Assembly: GCF_041146795.1 (NCBI RefSeq)
Contig: NC_135177.1
Location: 24,618,060-24,682,059 of the forward strand
Length of the DNA stretch: 64,000 bases
Direction of reading: 5' to 3'
From: Maylandia zebra
Taxonomy: Eukaryota; Chordata; Actinopteri; Cichliformes; Cichlidae
The notes beneath the pieces are model-generated. The model saw only the letters and a list, made by a program, of their open reading frames with translations, was not told where the DNA came from and did no database searches. The position numbers and the translations under genes are program-made. Below are positions 48,044-60,985 of this stretch, one piece after another (position 1 is the stretch's first letter; each line of letters begins with the position of its first letter).

Positions 48044-50959
48044 GATAAGGCTTTTTTCAAGTAAATACTGTGAGTGTTTCTATTTCTTGCTCTATTTATT
48101 GTCTGAAACGCAGTGAAGCCTGTTTAATCATTAAAATTGCCAAAAAGAGCAGTATCGGTCAGATTTTATGGAAATATTAATTGGACAAAACAAGACATTT
48201 ATGAATGTTATTTTAGCCCCGCTAAACATTTGAATTTATTTATAAGCCAAACTAATCAAATTATAAAACCGGTATGCAATATACTAATTTTCTCTGAGAT
48301 AACATGTTCCTGTCTGCATGATTAAGAATTACTTACACAATTATTTACTACTGAACCAAATGCTCTTTGAACTTTGCTGACTATTTTTCCACCTACAGGT
48401 TGTAATTATGCCTGTTGGAATGTTTTAGAGAAGAACATTTGGCATCGTTCACTGCTAACTGGGGTATAATTTTATTTATAGGGAATCTTACCCGGTGTTG
48501 CACGGTAACAGTAAATTTTAAAAAACAAATGTCAATGCAATATTTTAAGCTGTTTTCAGGATGTTACAGAGGCTTGAAGTGACAGATTTTGTATATTTCC
48601 CGAAGACATTTCCCCGTGATATTTTGAGGATGCGTTGGGACAACAGATTATAGCCGTTCAGTCTTAAACTCTTGGAAAGTGCTGGTTAGATTTCATCTGG
48701 TGATTGCATTCATGGTCCTTAGTTAATGAGCCCTGACCACTTTTGGTGCACAGATAACCATGTTTTTTGTTATTCTAGGAATATATTGTATATACACAGA
48801 CAGCTCCATATCGTTGCTTACATATTTGTCTAATGAGTGAAACATTCCTGGTTTCAATCCAGGAGACACAGAGACACAAATATCTTTGAGTTTTTGTATG
48901 GAAAGGCATTCAGTGTAAAAAATAATCTGCCAAATCAAACATGTGGAGCTACCTGCTGTGGGCATCCTTTGTGGATAAAGGCGTAGCCAAAAGTAGCTAC
49001 ACAGTAGTGCACATGGTTATAGGTTTGCGCTTCTTGCTTCACGGCAAGAAGCTCAAACCTGCTGGTCTGCTGGGATCTTGGCACTTGCATGATCAGTCTG
49101 TTACCTATGTGGGTTCTCTCCAGGTTAATTAGTAATTCTAAATTGGCCTTGAATGGGAGAGTGAATCACCATCTTTCCATCTCTGTTAGCCCTGCAATAC
49201 ACAGGCAGTCTGTACTTTTAAAGGTACAGGAGCCTCAGGGAGCTTTGTGGGGTTTCTCACCAGTGCCACTGGGGAGTAACAGTTTTGAGTTTATATGTAT
49301 ATATAGAATTATAATAATAATTATTATTATTATTACTGTTAAAATTCTGTCTTCAAAAACCTAGGAATCATCAAAAGATATATATGTGGGATATATTTTC
49401 TTTATTTTTGAATTTATGTATTTTGGACTGTGTCGTGAAATTAACACAACTCATAAAGGGATCACTGTAAACGTTGCTGTATGCACTGGTAAAACTGAAC
49501 AAATGATCTAAAAAAGTGAATCAAAGTGTAAATACACACAGTGCCGGTTCACCCTCTTGAAGAGATTTATGGAAGCTTGTTTCAACTGCTGTATTTTCTT
49601 TTCTTCTTTTTTTTGTTTCAGAGCTCAGTTGAAAATTTGTGTTATTATCTAAAAAATAATTTAAAAAAACCCCCTGATAAATCAGTGCTTCCATGAGATT
49701 CCTCCAATAACCGTTTATCAAAACTGCGCTGTCAAGATTGCTTGAATGACCACAGATTTCTTTAAAGCTCTCTTAATACTGAGAGAGCATCCAGGTGTAC
49801 CAGACCTCTTTCCAAAAAAACTCAGTTGGTTCATTTTAAAAACATGTTTATAAACCTTTTACTAATGAAACATCCCTCTGGTAACATTTCAATTCAATTC
49901 CGTTTTATTTATGTATCTTCAAATCATATCAGCAGTCATCTCAGGGGGCTTTATATTGTTGGATAAAGACCCTAAAATAATACAGAGAAAACCTCAACAA
50001 TCAGATGATGCCCTTTAAACACGCACTTTGTGAAAGTGGGAAGGAAAAACTCTCTTTTAACAGGAAGAAATCTATAGCATGACCAGGCTCAGGGAGGTGC
50101 ACCCGTCTGCCTCGATCGATTGGGAGTGAACAAAAGACACACTTTGAAAGAGAGACAGAAATTAATAAAAACAAATGATTAAATGTGGGGGTTTTAAGTG
50201 CCACTAGCAATGTTATAGCAATGTTATTGATAAATATTTCAGAAAGGTAATAATTTGGAAGAATAATTTTAGGGAATATTACCTTTAAAAATAACCTTTT
50301 GGGAACAAAAAGTTTTGCCGTTATGGACAGTGATAATATAGCTATTTAAATGTTTGCTGCTGCTGTCTTGGCCAGATCTCTCCTGAAAATTGCCTTTTTT
50401 TTTTTATGTCAGCGACTCTTACCTGGATACACAAGGATAAATGAATGTCTCTTTGTCATCTCTCATGTTCCGTCTGGCTCAAAAGGAGTTGATATCATTC
50501 ATGAGAGATATGTTTGACAGATTATAGGCCAACAACTCATTTACAACAGTTTAAATACTAGAAATTACTTTTTGTCAGGAGATCCCTTTTTGCACGACAC
50601 CGGTTCTGGTCCCCAGGAAGAGTGACAAAGTAAAGTAATCATGTGTGTATATTGTTTAATAATGGAACAAAGTCATTTGAGTCTAGTGCCTCACAAAAAA
50701 CCCCAAAAACATTAATTGGGCAGACCGGTTCTGGCCCGCGGGCCGAGTGTTGGACACCCCTGACAGTACTGACTTAATTTATATTTCTGACCACAAGTAA
50801 ACGCACCACTGGGGACTTATTCACTTGGTAAGTAAAAGCTGTCATGCGATACAGTGAAATAATTATTTATTTGTTTATTTTACTGCTACCACTACTACCA
50901 CTCAAAAAAACACGACCAGCTGATCGCGGACTTTTTAGATTTTTTAAATTAACTGCCTG

Positions 50960-51214
50960 ACAGAAAGCGGAAGTGACGTCACTGCACACGCTTCTTTTGT
51001 CTGACGACCTTATCAGGAGGAAGTGAAGCTCAGACGAAGCGACTGGCTCACCGGAGGGAAAAAAAACGAAAAAAAAAGAGAGCGAGAGAAAAAAAAAGAG
51101 GAGGAGGGGGGGAAACTTCACAGATTCACTGGAATTTGGACAGATTTGGAAACTGTGTCCAAACTATCCCGGCCTGCTGGAGCTTCGCGGAGGAAAGCGG
51201 AGTCGTCAGCTCCG
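50960..51214 (+). promoter_or_regulatory. znf384: Probable znf384 promoter and non-coding first exon
   Basis: A palindromic CRE, TGACGTCA (50974-50981), directly follows an ETS-like CGGAAG, making CGGAAGTGACGTCA, a frequent core of TATA-less housekeeping promoters. About 230 bases downstream a donor, CTCCG|GTAAAC (exon end 51214), would join to the acceptor before the start codon at 54504. The intervening purine run (51050-51110) would be in the 5'UTR. Inferred from sequence only. Confidence 0.5.
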
Positions 51215-52494
51215 GTAAACGCCACTCTTCTCCACGCAGTCGGTAGTAAATTTTGATAGATTCGGTCGACTCTGCTGCCGCCTCTCCACCCGTCCCCACA
51301 GCCGGAAGTCTGTGAGGATGGTCTATTTTTTTTTTCTTCGCTTCAGTTTTTTTTATGCTTTTGGTTTTTTTCATTGCTTTGCGTTTATTTTTTCCCGAGC
51401 GGGAAGGCAGCACAGGCTCACACTGTGTGTCTGCTAAATGTATGTTAATCAGCACGTCGGGCCTGAATAACTGCAGGATGCACGGAGGCCAAATGGAGAC
51501 CTGCTGTAGATATGCGCCTTACATTGTTCCGATATGTGGCGTTTTATGAAAGTTCATGTTTTTGTAGTTCTTTTAGGTCTACTTTATTCCGCAGAGCAAA
51601 CTTAAAGCTAAGTAGCTGGATGTGGATCCCCTTTAATGCCGCTAAATACTGACATATAGGAAAGCGGGCAGGAAAGTTTAACCTCATATTATTTAATAGT
51701 GCTTTTTAACACATCTGGACGCTTAATCAGAGCTGCAGTTATGGAATTACAGCTGTATGGAGCCAAACACTTGCACCCAGACAAGGCTGTAATAGGCAAC
51801 CAAACTAAAAACTAAAAGTGGGTGTGACAATACATGTTAGTTACACGGAAATAATAAAAAGTAACACAAATTCTCAACAAAACAAAAAAGAAAAACTAAA
51901 CTAAACAGTATTTCATATATTCCTTAATAATCTGAGTGCAATAGGAAATATAAGTTACAAGTCTTCACTTTTAGTCTTTTCTGATACGTTTTAATTGTGA
52001 ACACATTCAGTATGTGGGATATCTGTGCACACGTTTAGTCGAGTGTTTTTATTGATCTGAGCTTCTAAAATTCTCCCTTGTACAAACATCCCTTGTATTC
52101 TAATAGATCAAAACATTACTAAACATTTTCCAACAAAAGAAACTAAAATGTAACCAGCAAACTTAATATGGAAATTAATGAACAATAAGACAACAAACAA
52201 TTAAGACAAAAGTAAAAGCTAATTGAAATATCTCTAACGACTCATCCATGAGACCAACATGCTAGTTTTGCTTTTCTTATCATATAAATGTACCAACTAT
52301 CTCAAAAATCTATTACATTAATCTGACAAAAAAAAGTAGTTTCTGAATTATTGACATCTCTTAAAATCCCCCCAGTATAGCCTCTGTAATATTAAACTTC
52401 ATGAAAACAGTGATGCGGTACAATTCTGTTTTCTTTTAAGTTAGAAAAATTGGGTGATACCCACATGTTCATGGATTGTCTTATATGTTAAAGA

Positions 52495-52580
52495 TCCTGG
52501 AGAAACAATGTAATATCGAATTTCCCAGAGGAACCCACCCGAGGGATTAATAAAGTTCTATCTTATCTTATCTTATATCA
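52495..52580 (+). mobile_element. LINE 3' tail in znf384 intron 1
   Basis: GAGGGATTAATAAAGTTCTA followed by (TCTTA)n is a typical terminal LINE sequence in fish. Nothing coding is attached. Confidence 0.6.
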
Positions 52581-54505
52581 AGCTGATAAACAGTGTATTA
52601 CAGTACCATCTATATTACTCATAGACAGCAGTATCTCGCATTGGTTCAGACCTGAACCTAAAGAAAATTGTATTAAATGAAGCTTAATTAAACATTAATG
52701 CTTATGAAGTGAAACTTTTAAATCAACAGAGACTCTTTTGGGATTTTTAGTCTGAGCAACAGCACATTTTCTTCTGCGACATAATTATCTCATTAATTAA
52801 GAAAAACAGAATCTTTCTCCCCCTTTCTACTTTTCCCTTTTAAACTGTATCTGTAGCAATAACACGTCACAGGAATGAGCCTAGTGCTTCCCCAAGAGAC
52901 CCACACCTTCAGGGACCCTTTAAAAAAACCTCCACCCTCACACTGGGGAGTTAGTGTCTAGTAATTTGATTAACTGGGTCTTTTATTTAGTGCCCACAAA
53001 AGTTTTTGCCAGAGCCAAAAGAAAACAAACAGTGGGAGTGCATGTATTTCTACTCAGTAATATACAAAGCTCTTAACTGTTTTTTTTTTTCTTTCTTGAA
53101 CTGAAAAGCACGCTGTCAACCAGGTTTTCTTACAGTCTAAATATTTCGTATCACAAAGGAAAAAAAGCAGAAGTGTAAGTTATAAACTTCACATTGGCCT
53201 CATTCAGGGCTGATTTTGACCCTGGGGCCATATCGGCATAGTTAAAGTAACCACAGTGCTTCACACAGGATAAGTGAATCAAACCTGGTTACAGGTGAGA
53301 ATAAAACAAACAAACAAACAAAAAGTGTCACCACAGTGTTAGAACCTCCATCGTGCCGTTAAACAACCCCTCAGACTCTTTGCAGTCATTTGCTGTGAGT
53401 TTCTTTAAAATAATTTCGCCTCCTATTGATTTTTGGAGGATTGTTTTGTTTTGCTTTTAGCAGCCAGAATTACATGAATTTCATTTCTCTACTTTAGTTT
53501 CAATGTCCTGGTTTGGCTTGTTGGTACACTGAGGTTAGAAGTGAAACAGTCTTTGCTTTTTGTTCTAAAACATGTCACAACAACATGTGCTGCGTCAACA
53601 CACTTTGTCTGCTTTACACCCGCCCCTACGGTGAAGCGACTGATATGGCGAGGCTCTTTAGGTCCAACCTTATTACCTGATCCCCATCTGGAAGAATGTC
53701 AAGATTCAGATTTGTGGTTTTCATTATTTCTCTTGGTTTTGCTAACAAGGTGTATGTTCTTAAATTAATTGGTGCTCTGCAGTGTGCAGTCAGCACTCAG
53801 GAAGCCATGTCATATTTTAGGAATAAGGTGCACAAATGAACTGAGAGGGTTGACAAACCATTACTACTTTTTGTTAGGAGGCCCGGAGGCCTCCTAACAG
53901 GAAATCCTTGTAGTGGGTGAGCCCTTAAAACAGTAATGCATTGATCTGGTATTTGTCTTGTCATTGATCTGCAGGAGAATAATGTAGTACATGCTCTTTG
54001 GTGTGGGAAACATTTCATTAAGGTCTTTCTCATTAGACATAGAAACACACTGCATGAGCATTTTCACTACAATTTTTAATTACTCTAGTAGAAATGTCTT
54101 CTCTTTTTTTTTTAGTCCTAATGTACACAAGCAGCTGTGAGGGAAACAGGCTCCACTGCCACTTCATTAGGTACACCTAACTCAAACCAATGCTTTTTTA
54201 AAATTTTTTTATTAATAAGCTATCCAGTGAATCGTAAAGCTAAAAAAATTAATTTTCTGTTAAAATAGTTTTATCGATGGGTCCTCCCTCCTACTTTGAG
54301 TGTTTTAATGTTAGACTAAATGTCATATGGCACAATGCATGTACCATTATTACAAATGTCAGCTTCCAAATCAACTCTAAAGTTAGACTTTATGTTTTAT
54401 ATATAAGATACATTTAGCTCATTTTAATAAATAATAATACATTCTAGTGTTGGCCAGCTGTGATGGAAAGTTTTTAAATCTTGCTGCTTTTGTGTCGTTG
54501 CAGAA

Positions 54506-57500
54506 ATGATGGAAGACTCTCATTTTAATTCATCATATTTCTGGTCCCCAGTCCCGACTATGCCCGGACAGGTTAGGCTACAAAATAATTTACTGTTCAA
54601 TCAGTTGATGATGGGGAGAGAATGTTTCCGTCAAAGAAAAATCTCCTTTCTCCTGACAGATTGAGAATGCCATGTTCCTAAACAAAGTAAAAGAGCAACA
54701 GGAAAAAAGCGCTTCCTTCTCTGCTTCCCCTGCATCTCACTACCAGACGACTCTTCTCACCATCCCCACGCCTGGGGCCAAGACAGATGGAGGAGGCCAG
54801 GCTGGTAGTGCGGCGCACCTCCACCCTCCGCACAGCACCCAGAACATCACAGTGTTGCCTGTCCCCTCCACAGGCATCATGACAGCAGGTGGGCTTGTTT
54901 CTGTGTTTAGAAACCTTTAAGCGTCTCTTTCTCAGTTTTGAGGTTGAAAGACTTAACATATTTGGGGATTGAGTTAAAAACACTGAAACAGCAAATATTA
55001 AGGCCGTATTTAGATCCCATACCCTCAGTTTTTGAAGTATAATGTAACAGCAGTGTGTTAAATTATTTAGGTTATGAGAACAAACTTTGTAAATAGAGAA
55101 AATGGGAGTAAAATGAACAATTAATTCAAGGTTTTCCTCAACTGAGACAACTTTAGCGCTGTATTACAAACATTCTGCTTTGTAGTGCTATTGTTACACT
55201 TGGAGATGTAGATTATAGTTTAAAAAAATGCCTTTGGCAACATGTTCTTGAAGCTGTAAATTGAATTCCTCAACCTCAGTGACACTGCTCATCTTAGACA
55301 ATTTCTCATCTCTGCTCTTGTCTCTTTCTCTGCAGCTGGTCTGGTGATCACGACTCCTCAGGGAACTCTAGTCTCTCCAACCTCCTCTCAGTCGTTTGTG
55401 TCCGGCCATCCAGCAACAACCATGATTGTTTCAGCACTCCATTCTTCAGGTGAACAGCATGTTATTATACACACACACTGGCTAACTTGTTTCTAAGTAC
55501 AATATTGTTACTATGTAAATGATTAAAACTTATATGGGTGGATCAAACAGTGTTATAGATTTACTACGATTCAGAACTCAGGGTATTGTGTAAAGCCTGG
55601 TTTATGGTCACCTTATTGGTTTTGGTATGTGTCGACTGTGATGCCGCTGCAGCCCCATGGCCGTTACTTACTGGCGCTTCAGTGTGCACTGAACTCGCTG
55701 AAGTCCTCTCCTAGATAATAGGTGCAGCAACTTTTCATCAGTGCTGGTACATGAGTAGAAGAATTAGAAAGAAGAAGCTAAGAATTCATAGAGATTTCTC
55801 CAGAAAGTCTCATTTTGAAGGTGTTGCTGCAGCTCCTTCTTTGTAATCTGAGAATGTCTGAGCTTTAGTATATATCATTGAGACCAGCACAGTCGTATAT
55901 ATGTATGTACAGTATATATATGTATGTCGATGGGTGCGCTAAAGGCCCATTCTCTTCTGAGCTACCAAATGAAGTTTCATTGTGTGAACACGTAATGACA
56001 ATAAAGGATTCTTATTCTTGTGTCTTCATAGCTTCTCAGCAATGCTGTGCACACTGGGTTACAAAAGTTGTCAGGTGCACGACACACTGAAACAACACTT
56101 AACATGGTTTGTGCTTTTAGCACTTTCATGAGGGCTACTATAATGAGCATAAACCAGGTTTAATATGACTAATCACTGACTGAATCCCTCATCTGTGAAA
56201 TATTTTGGCTTTTGGGGGGCATTCATATGTTCTCTTATGGAGCTATTGAGACTATAAAAGAAAATTCTTACACTAAAAACTCAGGAGACATCTCTGAGCT
56301 ATGAACACATTTGTGTCCTTGTCCACAAAGCACAGAGTGATCTGATGAGTAGCAAAACCAGATTATTTTATTACCAAGCCTGTGTCAGTGACTTATGGTT
56401 CTGTCTTTTTAAGTAAATTTATGTCTTCCAGTACAATAGATGCTGTTTGAAACTGTTAATAAATTATTGGTGTCTTTGCTTTTAGAAAACAAACATAAAT
56501 ACAGATTTTCAGTATGAAAAGTGCCCATATTTATAAAAGAAGCACATCAATTTTGATCATGTGTCTGATGCTGTCCAAATGTATTCACATGTCGATTATA
56601 CTGAAACACATTAGACTTCCTTCAGCATCTTCTGGTTTTCAGTTTGATGTCAATGCACCTACAGACCATTATGTAGATGGTATTTAAATATGGGATGGAA
56701 TTATTACAAACTTGTTCCATCTTCTGCTTTCAAAACTCTGTTCCATCATCTTAACCTGTGACTGTCGATCTTCTCATAGACAAAAAAGAAGCGGACGGGA
56801 ATCCACATGTGGTTGTGATGCCAGCGCCCTCCAAACGAGGGAGAAAGAAGAAGACCACAGTGTCTCGGGTTGGTCCTCTGGGCATGCCGGGAAATGAAAC
56901 TGTAATACTGGCTCATCTGACGCCAGGTGGCCAGGTAAGAGAACAGCTACAGATGTGAAAAAGGAAGCGTGATGCAACGAACTGCTCATTAAATCAATTT
57001 TAATTTTATTATCAATAGGTGACAACTTTGCAGCATCATGCTAGAGATCCATATGATCTCTCAAATGAAGACGAAGACCATGCCTCGAAAGATAGCACGA
57101 AAACATACAGGTATTTATTTATTTGTTTAATGTTTTTAAATACTTGCTGCTCATCTCCATTTGTTCTTGCTCTGGCTGTGAAATATGCATACATCTGTTT
57201 CTCTGTTCACTTCTGGAAATTAGCATTGAGATTTTCAGCTTTTGTAGATGACCTTGGCAGTGCTGGATATTAGCGTCTGACACGCCGACTCCTCAGACAA
57301 ACACTCTTCACTGCATGTTGTGGCTGAACACACCGGCTTTGTGATGGATGCTTAATTCTTTACTAAAAATGTATTTGAGAAAACAAATACATGCTTTGTA
57401 GATGCTCTCTCCGTCTGCACACACTGGACACAAACCTGTCTTCTACTCTCCCCTTTGTCCTTATATAGCATGCTCTTTGAGCTGTGATCTCACTTCTGTG

Positions 57501-60500
57501 TCCTTCTCTTCCTCTTTTTTTATAGTACCTGTGTACCTTTCCTCCTCAGTTTTCACTGATTTCTCCCTTGACATTTCACTGTGTTGTCTGGTTGTGTCGT
57601 CTTTATTTGATTTAACCCGCCTTTGTCTTCATTGATTTTTTTTTTCTTTTTTTTTCTTTTCATTTTCTGTGATATCTTATTTCTCTCTGTGGGTCATTGC
57701 TCCATTACCCTGTCTCCTAATCTTCTTCTGTCCCATCTTCTCTCTTTTTTTTTCTCCTCCTCTTGTACATCTCCCTCTTCTTCCTCCTCCTTGTACTTCC
57801 ATCCCGTCCTTCCATTTCTCTGTCTCTACGCCTGTAGGTGCCGGATGTGTGCGGCGACCTTCTTCAGTAAGTCTGACATGCAGATCCACTCCAAGTCGCA
57901 CACAGAGGCCAAACCTCACAAGTGTCCTCACTGCGCCAAGTCATTCGCCAACTCCAGCTACCTGGCCCAGCACATCCGCATCCACAGTGGGGCCAAGCCT
58001 TACACCTGCTCCTACTGCCAGAAATCTTTCAGGCAGCTCAGTCACTTACAGCAGCACTCACGGTACTACAGACCCCCCCAACCCCATTACCCACCCATAC
58101 CATATACCCTGTTCTCTTAACTTGTCCTGCTAAGACCCCTCCTATGTTCTTCTCCATCCTGGTGAAGACAGTGAAGTGCAGACCATATTACGTTGCCTTG
58201 TGGATGTTGGCTCGCATGTTGCCAGTTCCATCCAGTGACCTTTTCAGCATATTAAAATTCAGATGACACCTTTGAAGTCTGGCCTTTGGCCGTAAATTTT
58301 TTTCTTTTGTTTTTTTCCCCCCTGCCTTTGTTTCTGTCTTTGCTGTGTTTGTGCAGGTCTTGCTCCTTTTTGCACTGCACCTTCTGTTCTTCTGTCTGCA
58401 TGTGCTGTCATGTCTTCCGACACTGCTTCTTCCATAAACACACATACCTATTTCAAATCTTTCAAAGTAAACTTCTAAAAAATAAAGTTGACAGTATTGT
58501 TGCTCTTTACCATTGTACAGCCCTTTGTGTTATTGATTTGATGGTTCATATCTTTGTCAGTGCTTTTCTCACCTTCAACACTCAATAGTGATGTTCTGCC
58601 ATGCTTTGCTTTCATGCTCTGTTATCCTGTTTGTTTTATCCTTTTTGGGGGGCTGTGCTCGTATCAATTTTCCATCATTTCGGGAAGCACGATAAACTGA
58701 TACATTTGTAAAACGTGTATTTATTATTTTATTGTTTTAAAGGGGACCTGTTATGCTTTTTTTTATTTTCCGGCATATGTATACCATTAAAATGCTGGAT
58801 TTTCATATTAAACAAGTGAGTGTAAGGTAATTTCTATGAGGCAAAAACACAGCTTTTAGACTGTTCTTTTAGTTGTAGATACTTTGTTCAACTCTTAGCT
58901 CTGTATGATATCAGTGAGCGTCAATATCCATAAAGTGGTCACCTCAGGGACACAGCTCTGGCAAGGAGCATAGATTCCCCACCCACCTGCTGTTCAGACC
59001 TCCTGTCTGATGGAGAAAATTGACTGAAGGGGAGAGAGAAGGAGATAAAACGACTTGTTTCAGACAGCTGAGAGGCTGCATCAAGGGGCTGCATCAGACC
59101 TGTAAGGCTTGAAAAGCTACTCATGTTAAATTCAGCATTAGCTAAAAATTACATAACATAATGGGTCCCCTTTAATATAATCTCTTGTGTTTAAATCTTA
59201 AGCATCTAATCGAGTTGGTCCAGACAGATAAAATTATTAAATTTGTTGGATGTTTGTGTGAATTTTGTAATTACTGCTGGCCGTAATCAGTAAAGCGTAT
59301 TTTGTTGGGGTGTTTTCTTCAGAATTTCCAAATGTTTCATTGCTCTGTGCTTCATCGCCGCAAGCTTTAATTTCCTTGTGTGAGATGTTTTTCCCTGAAA
59401 TGATAAATTAAGAGGATTATCTTAAAATGAGGCTTTTTTTGTCTTCAGTTTATCCTTACAGTCCTGTTTTCATTTCTCTCTTTTACCATCTTATCTGCTC
59501 TCATCAGGAACCACACAGATGCAAAGCCCCACAAGTGTCCCCATTGTACCAAGTCATTTGCCAACTCTAGTTACCTGGCCCAACATATCCGCATCCACAC
59601 CGGAGTGAAACCCTACACCTGTTCCTACTGCGAAAAGTCCTTCAGACAGCTGAGTCACCTTCAGCAGCACAGCAGGTAAATCACCCACTGGTCTAGGGTT
59701 TCTCATCTCCTTGCGGTCAGGTTAGGTCACCCTGAAAGTGATAGGCGCCCGTGTTTGTACATGTGTGTGTTTTTGTGTTTTATTCAGGATTCATACCGGA
59801 GATCGGCCATACAAGTGCAGTCACCCAGGCTGTGAGAAATCCTTCACGCAACTCTCAAATTTACAGGTGTGAATGAGTTTGGTTCTGTTCTTATGCATGG
59901 AGTGTTTGGGTATTAACTAACTCTCAAAACATTTCACTGTATTGTTATGCCTTTTTTTCCCACCAATAACAATTTTTTCCCCTAGTCTCACCGGCGTCAA
60001 CACAACAAAGACAAGCCTTACAAGTGCCCGAACTGCAATAAAGGATACATAGATGCAGCGAGCCTGGAGGTGCACATGTCCACACACACTGTCAAACATG
60101 CCCGGATCTACTCGTGTGGTCTCTGCAACCGCACTTACACTTCAGTAAGACAAATGTCCATTTCTGAAGAGCATTACTACATGCAACACTATGAATCGCC
60201 TCACTGGCATCAGACACCTGGCAGCTACTTTACACCGTGTAGTCATGTCTCCACTGTTTCCCCTCTACCTATCCTCCCTTCATCTCAGGAGACGTATCTG
60301 GTGAAACACATGGAGAAACACAACCCAGAGCAGTTGACTGCATCAGCAGTCATGGCAGCACAGCCGGCACAACAGAACCAAAGCCAGGCCCAGGGCCAGG
60401 CTGGAGCTCAGAGCCGGGTAGAGAGTGCAGATGGAGCATCGAGCCGACCTGGAGGAGCTGGGAGTGGAGCGGCGGGCAGGGGCCAGCAAGGACAGAGCCA

Positions 60501-60678
60501 GAGCAACTACCCTCAGACAGAATCCATCTCCTGTCCGTTTGACCTCCATCAATATAAGACGGTGTCTGCCAACGACATCCAGTACAAGTCAGTCAGTGTG
60601 GCGGACATTAGTACCCACAAGGACCTCTGTCTCACTGTGTCAGCATCCACCATCCAAGTGGAGCATCTCAACTCTTAG
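54506..60678 (+). CDS. znf384: Zinc finger protein 384 (10 coding exons)
   Basis: This encodes a nuclear C2H2 transcription factor (CIZ/NMP4), known to bind A-rich sites and regulate matrix genes. Exons are 54506-54571, 54660-54888, 55336-55449, 56780-56934, 57019-57110, 57838-58062, 59508-59675, 59788-59866, 59986-60144 and 60289-60678, with matching phases throughout, giving 1677 nt and 558 aa. [20 protein letters not shown] and IENAMFLNK match the human N-terminus. [17 protein letters not shown] is shared too. RGRKKK (exon 4) resembles the family's AT-hook-like basic patch. Eight fingers span about 218-440, starting YRCRMC and ending [11 protein letters not shown]. The C-terminus has a short Gln/Ala tract instead of the long mammalian one, then [10 protein letters not shown] and [10 protein letters not shown]. 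Two consecutive ATGs exist (54506 and 54509); either may start. Fingers 2-3 and 4-5 are near duplicates. Confidence 0.95.
55591..56162. mobile_element. MITE with CCTGGTTTATG termini and nested LINE tail
   Basis: The left end AAGCCTGGTTTATGGTCA and the reverse complement of the right end (AAACCTGGTTTATGCTCA) match. The interior shares blocks with 18.93-19.19 kb. A LINE-type tail with GTAATGACAATAAAGG sits inside at about 55.89-56.01 kb. It lies in znf384 intron 3. The target duplication is not obvious. Confidence 0.6.
58737..59175. mobile_element. piggyBac-like MITE with TTAA flanks
   Basis: The element 58741-59171 starts AGGGGACCTGTTATGC and ends GCATAATGGGTCCCCT-like (right end ATAATGGGTCCCCT), with TTAA immediately outside on both sides (58737-58740 and 59172-59175). 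The TTAA duplication is the signature of piggyBac-type transposition. There is no transposase. It sits in znf384 intron 6, between the two duplicated zinc-finger exons. Confidence 0.8.
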
Positions 60679-60985
60679 AGAAGATGAAAGGAGAGAGAGT
60701 GGGAGGTTGGCAAGCTAAAATTTATTCATAATAACAAGAGATGGAGGATGAAGAGTGGAAAAATTAAAGCAATACTAAGATGATGCAGAAACTTTGGAAC
60801 AAATGACTGTGCCTGAATGATTTTTTTGAGGCAGACAGGAGAAACGATACCATGCCACAATAAACTGAAGACTATAATTTTAGTTTTATTTTTTTAAGTT
60901 TTATCTCTTCTTTTTTTTCTTGCCTTGTTTGATTTGTTTGCTTAGCTGTCCAGTCTGACGTGCATGTGAAGGCTGCAATAAAGTA
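60679..60985 (+). other. znf384: znf384 3'UTR with two polyadenylation signals
   Basis: AATAAA occurs at 60859-60864 and again at 60977-60982, followed by GT-rich sequence. Either could be used; alternative 3' ends are possible. Confidence 0.5.

Larger units (their letters stand above)
43401..50930. other. Intergenic, WD40 gene/znf384 head-to-head
   Basis: About 7.5 kb between two divergent genes. It holds the L2-like, R4-like and Tc1 copies listed separately. A dispersed fish repeat at about 49.89-50.13 kb contains TCAATTCCGTTTTATTTATG and AGTGGGAAGGAAAAACTCTC. A hAT-like terminus lies at about 50.72-50.76 kb (GTTCTGGCCCGCGGGCCGAG, then GGACACCCCTGA). A short ATT run lies at 49.31-49.34 kb. 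No conserved exon is seen. Confidence 0.6.

Noticed and set aside
57623-57835. Plus-strand frame running from a pyrimidine tract into znf384 exon 6
   Set aside because: The part before 57838 is the polypyrimidine tract of the acceptor; the exon starts after CCTGTAG.
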